This document shows, in pieces, positions 8,836 to 17,780 of a stretch of DNA of 64,000 nt. Position 1 is the stretch's first letter. Every line of letters begins with the position of its first letter. Location: the NCBI GenBank assembly GCA_030167125.1, contig CP126531.1, positions 2,582,578-2,646,577 on the forward strand. The letters run 5' to 3'. The notes under the pieces are model-generated. The model was not told the origin of the DNA and ran no database searches. It saw only the letters and a list, made by a program, of their open reading frames with translations. This DNA is from Rhodanobacteraceae bacterium (lineage in GTDB: Bacteria > Pseudomonadota > Gammaproteobacteria > Xanthomonadales > Rhodanobacteraceae). The position numbers were made by a program, and so were the translations under genes.

Positions 8836-10640
8836 CAGTACACGTCCCGCGCGTAGCGATGTTCGTCGCGCAACGTCGCGATGTATGCGTCGGCCGCTTC
8901 TGTGTCGCGCGCACCGTGTTCGATGATCAGGTCGCGCAGCGCGGCTTCGACGTCGCGTGCCATCGCGGTGGCGCCGCACACGTACAGGTGCGCGCCGTTT
9001 TCCAGCCACGCGTAAATGTCGCGTCCGTGTTCGCGCAATCTGTGCTGCACGTGGATCTTTTCGGCTTGGTCGCGCGAGAAGGCAAGGTCGAGCCGATGCA
9101 ACGCGCCGTCCTTCAGCGCGTCCTGCCATTCGAGCTGATACAGGAAATCGCTGCGGAAACGTGGATTGCCGAACAGCAGCCAGTTGCGCCCGCGCGCACC
9201 CGTTGCGGCACGCTGCTGCACGAACGCGCGGAACGGCGCGACACCGGTGCCGGCGCCGATCATGATGATGTCGTGGCCGGGATCGGCAGGCAGCCGGAAG
9301 CGTTCGTTGCGCTCCAGGTACACCTCGACGGTGTCGCCTTCCGCGCGCGTAGCCAGCCAGTGCGAAGCCGCACCCCAACGCGCGCCCGCGGCGGCCTGGT
9401 ATTCGACGTGCGCGACGGTGAGGTGCGCTTCCTCGCCGACCGCCGCGCGGCTGGATGCGATCGAATACAGGCGCGGCGCCAGCGGGCGCAATGCCGCGAC
9501 CAGGGCTTCGCCGGTCCACGCCGAAGCATGGCGCTGCAACAGGTCGAGCGGCTGCTGCGTGGCCAGCAGCGCACGCAACGCTTCGCCGTTTTCGGGTTGC
9601 AGCAGTGCCTTCAGCGCGGCGTCGGCGCTGCGTTCCGCCAACGCGGCCACGAACGGACGGCCGAGGCGCGTGAGTTCGCGTTTCGACGCCAGCCATTCGC
9701 GCAGCGGATGCGTCGCACCGGCATGCGCGACGACGGCTTGCCCATCCAGATGCAGCGCATGCAGCACCGCGTCGACCAGCGGCTCGGGATTGCGCGGCAC
9801 GACGCCCAGCGCATCGCCGGGCTCGTAGTCGAGTCCCGAACCCGAAAGATCGATCTCGAGATGGCGTACGTCCTTGCGGCTGCCCTCCGCGGTGATGCGC
9901 TGGTTCGCCAGCACCCTGGCCTTGAACGGCCGCGTGGCCGACCACGCCGCGGCTTCGACATGCGGGCGCAACGGCGTGACGTTGTTCGCGGGCGCCAGCG
10001 CTTTCAGCCGTTCACGCGCGCGGATCAGCGCGCTTTGCGTCCACGGACCCGCGGCCGCTTCGACATCGACATCGGCCTCGGTGAAATCCAGCAGACGCTC
10101 CGCACCCAGCTCGGCGAGCCGCGCATCGAGCCTGCGCCCGATCACGCAGAATTGCGGATAGCTGGAATCGCCGAGGCCAAGTACCGCGAACGAAAGTGCA
10201 CCAAGCTTCGGTGCACGGCGGCCGACGAGGAAATCCACGAAGCCGCGCGCGTCGTCCGGCGGCTCGCCATCGCCCTGCGTGCTGATGACGATGTACAGCA
10301 AACGTTCCGCCGCCAACTCGCGCAGCGGGTACGCATCGGCGCGCGCAAGGCGAACCGCCAGTCCGGAAGTTTCGGCGTGTTGCGCCAGGCGCTCGGCCAC
10401 GCGCTTCGCGTTGCCGGTCTGACTGCCATACACGATCGCCAGGCGGGGCGCAGCGACAGGTTCCGCCGCCGCACGCGGGTCGAACGCATCCGGTGCCGGA
10501 GCCGTCCTGCCCGCAAGGCCTGCGGCGTAGCCTGACAGCCACCACAGGCTTGCGGAATCGAGATCCTGCGTCAGCCGTTCGAGCTGCTGCAGCCGATCCT
10601 TCGGCAAGGGCAGACGCGGCAGGGTCGCGGTGGCGGACAT
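8835..10640 (-). CDS. cysJ: Sulfite reductase (NADPH) flavoprotein alpha subunit
   Basis: 601 residues. It passes electrons from NADPH through FAD and FMN to CysI. The N-terminal flavodoxin domain has [17 protein letters not shown]. The FAD-binding reductase domain carries [11 protein letters not shown], and the NADPH site is [15 protein letters not shown]; the C-terminus ends in RDVY, as in CysJ proteins. Length is usual. It is the first gene of cysJ-cysI-cysH, and its promoter should lie in the gap 10641-11028, a likely CysB target. Confidence 0.96.
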   Translation of the reverse strand: MSATATLPRLPLPKDRLQQLERLTQDLDSASLWWLSGYAAGLAGRTAPAPDAFDPRAAAEPVAAPRLAIVYGSQTGNAKRVAERLAQHAETSGLAVRLARADAYPLRELAAERLLYIVISTQGDGEPPDDARGFVDFLVGRRAPKLGALSFAVLGLGDSSYPQFCVIGRRLDARLAELGAERLLDFTEADVDVEAAAGPWTQSALIRARERLKALAPANNVTPLRPHVEAAAWSATRPFKARVLANQRITAEGSRKDVRHLEIDLSGSGLDYEPGDALGVVPRNPEPLVDAVLHALHLDGQAVVAHAGATHPLREWLASKRELTRLGRPFVAALAERSADAALKALLQPENGEALRALLATQQPLDLLQRHASAWTGEALVAALRPLAPRLYSIASSRAAVGEEAHLTVAHVEYQAAAGARWGAASHWLATRAEGDTVEVYLERNERFRLPADPGHDIIMIGAGTGVAPFRAFVQQRAATGARGRNWLLFGNPRFRSDFLYQLEWQDALKDGALHRLDLAFSRDQAEKIHVQHRLREHGRDIYAWLENGAHLYVCGATAMARDVEAALRDLIIEHGARDTEAADAYIATLRDEHRYARDVY

Positions 10641-11028
10641 GGCGGAACGGCGTGCGGCGGCGGAGCGCGCACCTTACGTCCGCCCTGCGGCCGCCGTGAA
10701 AGGACGGGACGCTATGCGCTTATGCGCCGGCGCGCGTTTCGCGGCCGCGTGTCAACCGGTGCCCGTTGCCGCACGTTGCAGGGGTGGGGACTTTCCCGGA
10801 TCAGGGGATCAACGATGAGACTGCCGACACTCCGGATTGCCAGCGGCTTTCTGCCGATCAACGCTGCCGCGTGCAGCGCCCGCGCGCAGCCGTCCGCGCA
10901 GGATGCGCCACCGCGTGCTTCGATGCTGCGGAACGGATGGACGCGCGTGCTCGCGGCGGGCCGGTTCGTGCACCTGCCCTTGCCCGCGGGCCGGGTCGCT
11001 TCGACCAAATCCTGATCGCCGGCGGCGC
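10641..11028. other. Gap upstream of cysJ, no convincing gene
   Basis: 388 bases between the aminotransferase end and the cysJ start. The cysJIH promoter must lie here. TATGCGCTTATGCGCC near 10712-10727 resembles the TATGCGC words in the cysG/cysB gap, so it may be a shared operator. A 66-codon plus-strand frame at 10815-11015 has an AGGGGA-type ribosome binding site, but its product has no recognisable features. Confidence 0.4.
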
Positions 11029-12405
11029 TCAGGCGCTGCGCGCGAGTTCCGTCGCGACGTCTTTCGCCGCCGCGAGCGTCCGCGCGATGTCCTCGCGCGT
11101 ATGCGCGGTCGACACGAACAGGTTTTCGTACGCGCCGGGATGGAACAGCACGCCCTTGCTGAGCATGCCGCGCCACCAGCGATCGAACAGCTTCTGGTCG
11201 GCGTGGCGCTCGGCGTCGCGGTAGTTGTGGATCGGCTCCTTCGCGAACCACACCTGCATCAGCGGACCGACGCCGACGACGTACGCGGGCAGGCCCGCAT
11301 CGTCGAGCACCTTGCCGAGGCCGACGCGCAACTCGTCGGAAACCGCGTCGAGTTTCGCGAACAATCCCGGCGTCGCGAGTTCGTCCAGCGCCGCGTTGGC
11401 CGCCGCGATCGCGATGCCATTGGCGGCGTAGGTGCCGGCCATCGAAACCTTGCCGTTGGCGACCAGCGCCATGATGTCGGCGCGTCCGCCGCAGGCCGCG
11501 ACCGGAAAGCCGCCGCCGAGGCCTTTCGCGAACACCGACAGGTCCGGCGTGACGCCCAGCCGCGCCTGCGCGCCGCCCAGGCCCAGGCGAAAACCGGTGA
11601 TCACTTCGTCGAACAACAGCACGATGCCGTGACGCTGCGTGAGTTCGCGCATCGCTTCGAGGTAACCCGGCTTCGGCAGGATGCAGCCGGTGTTGCACAT
11701 CACGGGTTCGGTGATGACCGCGGCGATCGAATCGCCTTCGCGCTCGATCGCGTCTTCCAGCGCGTCCGCATCGTTCCACGGCAGGATGACGAGGTTGGCT
11801 TCCACCCCGCGCGGCAGGCCCGGCCCCTGCGGCACCGGCCGCGGATGCGCGTCGGGACCGGCCTTGGCGATGTCCGGATGCTTGCTCCAGTACACCTGGT
11901 CCGAGAAGCCGTGGTACATGCCTTCGAAGCGGATGATCTTCGGCCGGCCGGTGAACGCACGCGCCAGGCGCGTGGCGTACAGCACGGCCTCGGTGCCGGT
12001 GTTGCACAGGCGCACCTGCTCGACGCTCGGTACCGCGGCGATGATCTTGTCGGCGAGCTTGGCTTCGTCGGCCGTGGGCAATGCGAACACGGTGCCGCGC
12101 TGCTGGATGAAATCGACCACCGCCTGCGTGACGCGCGGCGGACGATGACCCAGCAGCATCGGTCCTAGACCCAGCAGGTAATCGATGTATTCGTTGCCGT
12201 CGACGTCGGTGAGCCGCGAACCGGTTCCGCTTTCGACGAACAGCGGGTACGGCAGCCAGCCCGACCAGGTCGCGCGCGCGGTGCTGTTGACGCCGCCGGG
12301 AATGGAGCGGCAGGCGATGTCGAACAATCTCCCGCTGCCCGCGGTATCGAGGCCATCGGCGAGTTGCGCGGCGGCGGAAGCCGTGGCGGCGTTTGCGGAA
12401 TTCAT
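11029..12405 (-). CDS. Class III aminotransferase, glutamate-1-semialdehyde aminomutase-like
   Basis: 458 residues. It is a fold-type I PLP enzyme related to HemL: IPGGVNS, NTGTEAVLYATRLAR, KIIRFEGMYHG, VITEPV, LLFDEVITGFRLGLGGAQ, and the PLP lysine in FAKGLGGGFPVAA. Several HemL positions differ (VFALPT for SFGAPT, NTGTEA for NSGTEA, AGTYAAN for AGTLSGN) and the N-terminus is about 25 residues longer. I therefore think it is a paralogue acting on another amino donor or acceptor rather than the tetrapyrrole enzyme. It follows a MtnX-like phosphatase by 14 bases on the same strand, which suggests one pathway. The substrate is unknown. Confidence 0.8.
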   Translation of the reverse strand: MNSANAATASAAAQLADGLDTAGSGRLFDIACRSIPGGVNSTARATWSGWLPYPLFVESGTGSRLTDVDGNEYIDYLLGLGPMLLGHRPPRVTQAVVDFIQQRGTVFALPTADEAKLADKIIAAVPSVEQVRLCNTGTEAVLYATRLARAFTGRPKIIRFEGMYHGFSDQVYWSKHPDIAKAGPDAHPRPVPQGPGLPRGVEANLVILPWNDADALEDAIEREGDSIAAVITEPVMCNTGCILPKPGYLEAMRELTQRHGIVLLFDEVITGFRLGLGGAQARLGVTPDLSVFAKGLGGGFPVAACGGRADIMALVANGKVSMAGTYAANGIAIAAANAALDELATPGLFAKLDAVSDELRVGLGKVLDDAGLPAYVVGVGPLMQVWFAKEPIHNYRDAERHADQKLFDRWWRGMLSKGVLFHPGAYENLFVSTAHTREDIARTLAAAKDVATELARSA

Positions 12406-12419
12406 GGTTTACCTGCGGA

Positions 12420-13118
12420 TCAGTGGGCGGATGCCGGCGCGAGCACGCGCCGCGGTGTGTACAGTTTGCCCGCCATCAGTGCGGGCAGCAGGCCGATCGC
12501 GTCGGCGAAACCGACGATCGACGTGTGCGGGATTGCCGCGTGGCGGCAGTGCTCGATCAGGCGATGCTTGGCGAACACGTAATCGGCTTCGCCCGCGGCG
12601 CAGAAGTCCGACGCGCCGTCGCCGATCAGCAGCACGCGATGGTGGCGGTTGTGCTCGCGCACCGCGCTGGCGCACTTGCAATGGCCGCTGCCGATGCGGC
12701 AATGCGGATCGGAGAACGGGGTTTCCAGCTTCCACTTGCGCGGCCCCGCCTGCACCAGCCGGTTGGCGAGGATGGGCAGGTCATCGAGCTGGTAGCGCGA
12801 CAGGATCGCGCGGATCGCGTAATCGATGCCGTCGCTCACTACCCGCAACGTCGCGCCGGCGGTCAGGGCCGACTCCACGAATTGCGGGAACGCCGGATCG
12901 ATGCGCAGCGACGCCAGGTGTTCGTCGATCTCGTCGCGCGAGGCGTCCAGCAACGCGACCTGGCCGGCCATGCATTCGGCCGAACCGATCTTGCCGGCGC
13001 GCCAGTCGCGCTCCAGCACCTGCCACTCGGGCGGCGCGAAGCGATCGAGCAAGGAGTCGGTCACGTCCTCGACGGCGATGGTGCCGTCGAAGTCGCACAG
13101 GATGTTCCATTGGGTCAC
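12420..13118 (-). CDS. MtnX-like HAD-IB phosphatase
   Basis: 232 residues from GTG 13118; the frame is open to 13403 but the domain begins with VTQWNILCDFDGTIA. The DFDGT nucleophile motif, VVSDGIDYAI (motif II) and LLIGDGASDFCAA (motif IV) identify a haloacid-dehalogenase phosphatase of the MtnX/phosphoserine phosphatase type. It is likely to act on a small phosphorylated metabolite. It is 14 bases upstream of the GSA-like aminotransferase. The pair could run a transamination/dephosphorylation route resembling serine synthesis from a phosphorylated precursor, but no substrate can be named. Confidence 0.8.
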   Translation of the reverse strand: MTQWNILCDFDGTIAVEDVTDSLLDRFAPPEWQVLERDWRAGKIGSAECMAGQVALLDASRDEIDEHLASLRIDPAFPQFVESALTAGATLRVVSDGIDYAIRAILSRYQLDDLPILANRLVQAGPRKWKLETPFSDPHCRIGSGHCKCASAVREHNRHHRVLLIGDGASDFCAAGEADYVFAKHRLIEHCRHAAIPHTSIVGFADAIGLLPALMAGKLYTPRRVLAPASAH

Positions 13119-13204
13119 GGGGAATTCTCGGGGGCGGCATGGCCGCAAAGTGCTGCCGATTCTAGCGTCACAGGCTTTCCGCACGCTTACCGTGCTCGAT
13201 TCGT

Positions 13205-13310
13205 GCGATCGTCCCTGATCGCTGCAGCACATACTTACGGCACCGTTCAGGGTTGCTGTCCCTTGGAGTCCACCTCGGCCATCCATGGCCTGACTTCTCA
13301 CAACAGCCGC
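13205..13310 (+). repeat. Two-hairpin dispersed repeat, family D copy 1
   Basis: The element begins with the perfect stem-loop GCGATCGTCCCTGATCGC, then about 50 bases, then CTCGGCCATCCATGGCCTGACTT and ends with CAACAGCCGC. It runs into the stop codon of the HlyD-type gene. Other copies are at 29452-29551, 43680-43786 and 41260-41333. Confidence 0.8.
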
Positions 13311-14224
13311 TACGAACGCGGCTTCGGGAATCTGACCAGCACGCGTTGCCCGATCCGCAGCGGTTCGACGCCTTGTTTCGGCGGCGCCAGTTCCAGCGTG
13401 CAATCGACGTCATTGGCCAGCGCGCGTTCCAGCGGATCCTGGGTCAGGCCCGCCGGCTGCAGCACCTGCCCGACCCAGGTCACGGTGGCGTCGTACACCG
13501 GACCCGTGCCCGAATCGCGCACCACTTCGGCGTGCATGCCGGCGTGGATCGCGCCGGCCGCGTCCACGTCGAGTTGCGCCTGCACGATGTGCGGACGATC
13601 GGGCAGCAACTCGAACAGCGGCTGGCCCGACGACGCGGACACCGACTGCCCGACCGCGACATGGCGCGCGACCACGTTGCCCGCGACCGGCGCGCGCAAG
13701 GTTGTCGAATCGAAATCGAGCCTGGCCGCGGCGAGCTTCTGCTGCGCGGCATCCAGCTCGGCCTGCGCGGCCGCCTGCTTCGCTTTCAATCCGGAAACGG
13801 CATCGCGCGCCTGCTCGGCCGCCTCGCCGGTCGCGGCGCCGGCCTTGGCGGCGGCGACGATGCGCGGCGCGCGCTGCTCGGCCTGCTTCAGCGACACCTG
13901 CAATTCGGCCAGTTGCGCCTTGGCTTGCGCGACGCCGGCCTGCGCGGTTGCTTGCGCGATCTTCGCGGCGCGCGGATCGAGCGTGGCCAGCACCTGGTGC
14001 GCCTGCACCGCGTCGCCCTGCTTCACCGCCACCGATTCGACCAAGCCGTCGGTGCGCGCGGCGACCAGCACCATGCCGCCTTCGACGGCGACCTTGCCGC
14101 GCGCCACCGCCAGCCATTGCGACGGCGTGGCCGCGGAAGTGGAGTCGCCTTGCGAAGACGAGCACGCAGCGAGCGCGAGGGTCAATGCGGCGAGCGCGAT
14201 GCCGGCGCAGCGAATGGGTTTCAC
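13310..14224 (-). CDS. HlyD-type membrane fusion lipoprotein of an ABC exporter
   Basis: 304 residues. The lipoprotein signal ends in LALAAC with the lipidated cysteine near residue 21. It is followed by a biotinyl-lipoyl-like half (DGLVESVAVKQGDAVQAHQVLATLD), a long Ala/Gln-rich coiled coil (about residues 85-170), the second half (LRAPVAGNVVARHVAVGQSV) and a beta-barrel. It should bridge the inner-membrane ABC transporter encoded next to it and an outer-membrane channel. It overlaps the ATPase stop by 4 bases (ATGA). The export substrate is unknown; DevB-like and MacA-like systems share the layout. Confidence 0.88.
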   Translation of the reverse strand: MKPIRCAGIALAALTLALAACSSSQGDSTSAATPSQWLAVARGKVAVEGGMVLVAARTDGLVESVAVKQGDAVQAHQVLATLDPRAAKIAQATAQAGVAQAKAQLAELQVSLKQAEQRAPRIVAAAKAGAATGEAAEQARDAVSGLKAKQAAAQAELDAAQQKLAAARLDFDSTTLRAPVAGNVVARHVAVGQSVSASSGQPLFELLPDRPHIVQAQLDVDAAGAIHAGMHAEVVRDSGTGPVYDATVTWVGQVLQPAGLTQDPLERALANDVDCTLELAPPKQGVEPLRIGQRVLVRFPKPRS

Positions 14225-14943
14225 GATGCGTTCTCCTCTCGGGGCGCGTTGTCGTCGTGCGGCACGCGCCAGTCATTCAATATCTTGCCGTCTTCCATTT
14301 CCAGCACCCGGTCGGCGTGCGTGACCAGGCGCGGATCGTGGCTGACGCACAGCACGGTGGTGTCGTGTTCGTGCGCGATGCGGCGCAGCGTATCGATCAC
14401 GACCTGTCCGTTGGCGGCATCCAGCGAGCTGGTGGGCTCGTCCGCGAAGAACAGTTCGGGCTGCTTGACCAGCGCGCGCGCGATCGCGACGCGCTGCTTC
14501 TCGCCGCCGGATAACTCGGCCGGCAGCAGGTGCATCCGGTCGGACAAGCCCACTTCGTCCAGCGCCGCGCGGCCGCGCGCTTCTGCCGCGCGATCGTCCG
14601 CGCCCATGTAACCCAGCGGCAGCATCACCTGTTCCAGCGCGGTGAGCGCTGGAAAAAGATTGAAGCCCTGGAACACGAAACCGGTGTGTTGCAACCGGAA
14701 GCGATCGCGCGCGTGGCGGTCGCCGCGGAACAAATCCTCGCCCAGCGCGATCACGCTGCCCGCGTCCGGCCGCTGCAAACCCGAGAGGATCGACAGCAGC
14801 GTGCTCTTGCCGCACCCCGACGGTCCCGCGATCAGGGTCAGTTGTCCCGCATCGACGGACAGCGACAAGCCGCGCAGGATTTCCGTGCGCAGCTTGCCGC
14901 TGGTGTAACCCATGCACAGGTCCCTGGCGGCCAGCGCGCTCAT
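14221..14943 (-). CDS. ABC transporter ATP-binding protein (LolD/MacB/DevA type)
   Basis: 240 residues. Walker A is GPSGCGKST, the signature is LSGGEKQRVAIARAL, Walker B is LFFADEPTSSLD and the switch histidine is in CVSHD. The sequence belongs to the group that works with FtsX-type permeases. ATG 14943 overlaps the permease stop by ATGA, so permease, ATPase and membrane fusion protein are coupled in that order. It energises export of an unknown compound. Confidence 0.93.
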   Translation of the reverse strand: MSALAARDLCMGYTSGKLRTEILRGLSLSVDAGQLTLIAGPSGCGKSTLLSILSGLQRPDAGSVIALGEDLFRGDRHARDRFRLQHTGFVFQGFNLFPALTALEQVMLPLGYMGADDRAAEARGRAALDEVGLSDRMHLLPAELSGGEKQRVAIARALVKQPELFFADEPTSSLDAANGQVVIDTLRRIAHEHDTTVLCVSHDPRLVTHADRVLEMEDGKILNDWRVPHDDNAPREENAS

Positions 14944-16064
14944 CGCAGCAGCAAGGCCGGATCGGCGTTGCGCAATGCGCGCACCGCGGCGACGCCCGAG
15001 ACCAGCGCGATGCCCATCACCAGCGCCGCGCACGCGACCCACGCGGGCAGGTTCAATTCCACCGGCACGTCCTGCAGCTTCGCCAGGCCGGTCAGGCCCA
15101 GGCTCAGCAGCACGCCCGCGACCAGGCCGCACACGCCGATCCACGTGGCCTGTTCCAGCACCACGCGGCGCAGCGATCCCAGGCTGACGCCCAGCGCGTG
15201 CAGCGTCGCGTACTCGCGCACCGAACCCGCGATCGCACCCATCAAGGTCTGGCTGGTGATGATCGCGCCGACGATGAACACCACGATCGCGAGGAAGATC
15301 ACGCCGAGCCCGGCGCCGGTCTGGAACATCCAGTAGAACACCGCGCGCCGCGCGAAACTGGACGCGGTCCACGCCGCGTAGCCATGCGCCGACGCATCGA
15401 TGCGCGCCGCGACGGTGTCGGCGTCCGCGCCGGGTTTCAGCTTCGCGACGTAGTACGCGACTTCGGTGCCGCCGGTGTCGTTGTCCAGCGCACGCGCGGT
15501 GTCGAGCGACGCGACCACGTTGACGCCGCCCAGCGCGCGGATGCCATTGGCGACGCCGACGATGCGCACCAGGTCGCCGTTGATCAGCGCCTGGCCGCCG
15601 ATCGGCACGCCGAGCTTGTCGAGGTCGGCGCGATCGACGATCACCGCGAACGGTTCCTTCAGCGACGCGCGCTGCGCCGCCGTCAGCACGTCGGAAAAAA
15701 TCATCCCGTCGGGTTCGGTGCTGATGCCCGACACGAACACCGACACGCCGCCGGTGCCGGCCGGACCGCGCCAGTCGCCGTCCACCCACGCGAACGGTTC
15801 CACGCGCGCGACGCCGGGGTCCATCAGCAGCGCGGTGCGCGCGGCCGGACCGATCGGACGCCCGAGTTCGATGCTCTGCGTGCCGGGATAACCCACCCAC
15901 AGGTCGGCGTCGGACGCGGTGATGTACGTGGCCGCGGAACCGAAGATGCCGAACACCAGCGCGGCCTGCATCAACAGCAGCAGGCCCGAGAACGCCACCG
16001 CCAGCATCGCCGGCAGGAAACGCCGCCATTCGTGGACCAGGGTTTTGCGCGCGAGCGGAATCAT
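14940..16064 (-). CDS. ABC transporter permease, FtsX/MacB family
   Basis: 374 residues. One N-terminal membrane helix (near residues 17-42) is followed by a large periplasmic domain (about 45-245) and three C-terminal helices, the FtsX/MacB/DevC topology. The C-terminus carries SVREYATLHALGVSLGSLRRVV, the cytoplasmic coupling segment of the family. It is coupled to the ATPase gene by ATGA. The outer-membrane lipoprotein gene lies 180 bases upstream across a palindromic repeat. Confidence 0.9.
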   Translation of the reverse strand: MIPLARKTLVHEWRRFLPAMLAVAFSGLLLLMQAALVFGIFGSAATYITASDADLWVGYPGTQSIELGRPIGPAARTALLMDPGVARVEPFAWVDGDWRGPAGTGGVSVFVSGISTEPDGMIFSDVLTAAQRASLKEPFAVIVDRADLDKLGVPIGGQALINGDLVRIVGVANGIRALGGVNVVASLDTARALDNDTGGTEVAYYVAKLKPGADADTVAARIDASAHGYAAWTASSFARRAVFYWMFQTGAGLGVIFLAIVVFIVGAIITSQTLMGAIAGSVREYATLHALGVSLGSLRRVVLEQATWIGVCGLVAGVLLSLGLTGLAKLQDVPVELNLPAWVACAALVMGIALVSGVAAVRALRNADPALLLR

Positions 16065-16099
16065 GGCTGCCGCTTCCCGGCGCGAGCGCTCTCCACTAC

Positions 16100-16205
16100 T
16101 TCCGTTCGCATTGAGCGTAGCTCGCGTAGCGAGCGGAGTCGAAGTGCACCCACCGCGTACTTCGACTTCGCCGGCCTGCGGCCGGCTACGCTCAGTACGA
16201 ACGGT
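16100..16205. repeat. Palindromic repeat, family E
   Basis: The halves TTGAGCGTAGCTCGCGTAGC...GGAGTCGAAGT and ACTTCGACTTCGCC...GGCTACGCTCAGTACGAA are inverted relative to each other, each with internal hairpins. It separates the outer-membrane lipoprotein gene from the permease gene and may make the downstream part of the transcript independent. Confidence 0.7.
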
Positions 16206-16244
16206 GATTGATTCACGCGCAGTGTGCGCCCGAGGCTCGAACGA

Positions 16245-17651
16245 TCAATGTTCATCGCTCTCCTCCGGCAACGGCGCGCCGCCCAGCGCCTTGTACAGTG
16301 CGACATACGCAAGCCCGTGCGCCAGCCGTGCCTGCTCGCGATCGAGTTCGGATTCGGTGAGCGCGAGTTGCGCGTCGGCCAGTTGCAGGCCGTCGGCCTG
16401 GCCCAGCCCCTGCAACTTTTTGCTCAGGGACAGGCTGTTTCGCGAAGCGGTCGCCGCGGCATTCGCGCCCTGCACGCGTGCATCCGAAGCGTGCAGCGCC
16501 GCGAGGTCGGTCTCGACTTCCGCCGCGCCCTGCAGCACCGCCTGCCGGTAGGCGAGCACCGCCGCCTGCAACGCATCCTCGCGCGCATCGCGCACCGCAC
16601 GGCGCTGGCCCCAGTCGAACAACGGGATATTGATGACCGGGCCGATCGCGAAGGTGTTGTTGACGTCGCCCAGCCGGGTGCGCCCCTTCACCAGCGCGGC
16701 AAACGTCAACGAACTGCCCAGCGCGAGGCGCGGGTACATGTCGGCCTTGGCGATGCCGAGTTCACCCGCGGCCTTCAGCACCTGCGTCTCCGCGTAGCGG
16801 ATCTCCGGGCGCGTGCGCAGCAGATCGGCCGGAACGGAATCGACATTGCCTGCCGCCAGTTGCGGCAAGGGCTGCGGCGTCAGCCATGCAGGGTCCGGCT
16901 CGCTCTTCCCGAGCAGCAGCGCCAGCGCCTGCGCGTGCTGCACGATGGCCGCGCGCGGATCGGCTTGTTGCGCTTCGGCCTTGGCCGCCGCGGCCGCGGC
17001 CTGTTCGACGTCAAGCTTCGACGCGAGTTGCAGGCGCTCCTGCACGCGCAGCAGCGCCGCCTTTTCGCGCGCGGCCCGCGCGGCGGCGTCCAGCAATGCA
17101 TCTTCCCGTTGCGCCGCGCGCAATCCCAGGTATTCGCGCACCACCTCGGCGACCAGCGACACCCGCGCGGATTGCAGGGCCACCAGCGCTTCGCCGGTAT
17201 CGGCGCGGGCGATATGGCCGTTGGCATCCGCACGTCCGAACAGGCCGAACTCCCACGTCGCGTCGAATCCCGCCTGGAAATAACTCGCGGTGTTCTGCGG
17301 ATTGGGCTGCTCGATGGTGTTGAAGCCGAGGTGCGGGCGGAAGGTTGCGGCGGAGGCATCCTCCAGCGCGCGCGCCGCGCGCAGCTTCAACGCGGCCTGT
17401 TGCACGTCGAGATTGCCGTGCAGGGCCGCGTCGACCAATGCATCGAGTTGCGGATCGCCGAAATGCTTCCACCAGCCGGTCAGGTCCGGCTTCGCGCCCA
17501 GTTGCGGCGAGGCATTGCGCCACTGCGCGGGCAAATCACCGGACGGCAGCTTCGGCACCTTGACGCTGACGCATGCACCCAGCGCGGCGCACACGGCCGC
17601 CGCGGCAAGCGCGCGCAGGAAGCTCGGGCGGATGGGCAGGAATGTGGACAT
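16245..17651 (-). CDS. Outer-membrane efflux lipoprotein, NodT/OprM family
   Basis: 468 residues. ATG 17651 gives a signal peptide ending in the lipobox LGAC (cysteine near residue 25); the frame itself is open to 18110. The NodT family pattern is present: WWKHFGDPQLDALVDAAL, long helical hairpins with repeated Ala/Gln/Lys, TRPEIRYAETQVLKAAGELG and PLFDWGQRRAVRDARE. It should form the TolC-like trimeric outlet for the membrane fusion protein and ABC transporter encoded after it. It is divergent from dnaG. Confidence 0.92.
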   Translation of the reverse strand: MSTFLPIRPSFLRALAAAAVCAALGACVSVKVPKLPSGDLPAQWRNASPQLGAKPDLTGWWKHFGDPQLDALVDAALHGNLDVQQAALKLRAARALEDASAATFRPHLGFNTIEQPNPQNTASYFQAGFDATWEFGLFGRADANGHIARADTGEALVALQSARVSLVAEVVREYLGLRAAQREDALLDAAARAAREKAALLRVQERLQLASKLDVEQAAAAAAKAEAQQADPRAAIVQHAQALALLLGKSEPDPAWLTPQPLPQLAAGNVDSVPADLLRTRPEIRYAETQVLKAAGELGIAKADMYPRLALGSSLTFAALVKGRTRLGDVNNTFAIGPVINIPLFDWGQRRAVRDAREDALQAAVLAYRQAVLQGAAEVETDLAALHASDARVQGANAAATASRNSLSLSKKLQGLGQADGLQLADAQLALTESELDREQARLAHGLAYVALYKALGGAPLPEESDEH

Positions 17652-17780
17652 GGATGGCGGAAGTGTACCGTCCGACGCAAGCCAGACAGCGGCGCGGCCG
17701 GAAAGTGCCGCAGTGTGCGGGCGCAGCCTTTCAGGATGCTTTGCTGCCGCGGCCGTTCGCGCGTGGCATCCTAGTCGGCC

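Noticed and set aside
10815..11015. 66-codon plus-strand ORF with a fair ribosome binding site
   Set aside because: No recognisable features, composition like surrounding non-coding DNA, and it lies in the expected cysJ promoter region.
11029..12405. Naming the aminotransferase hemL
   Set aside because: Key HemL motifs differ and it pairs with a phosphatase, so the specific name would overstate the evidence.
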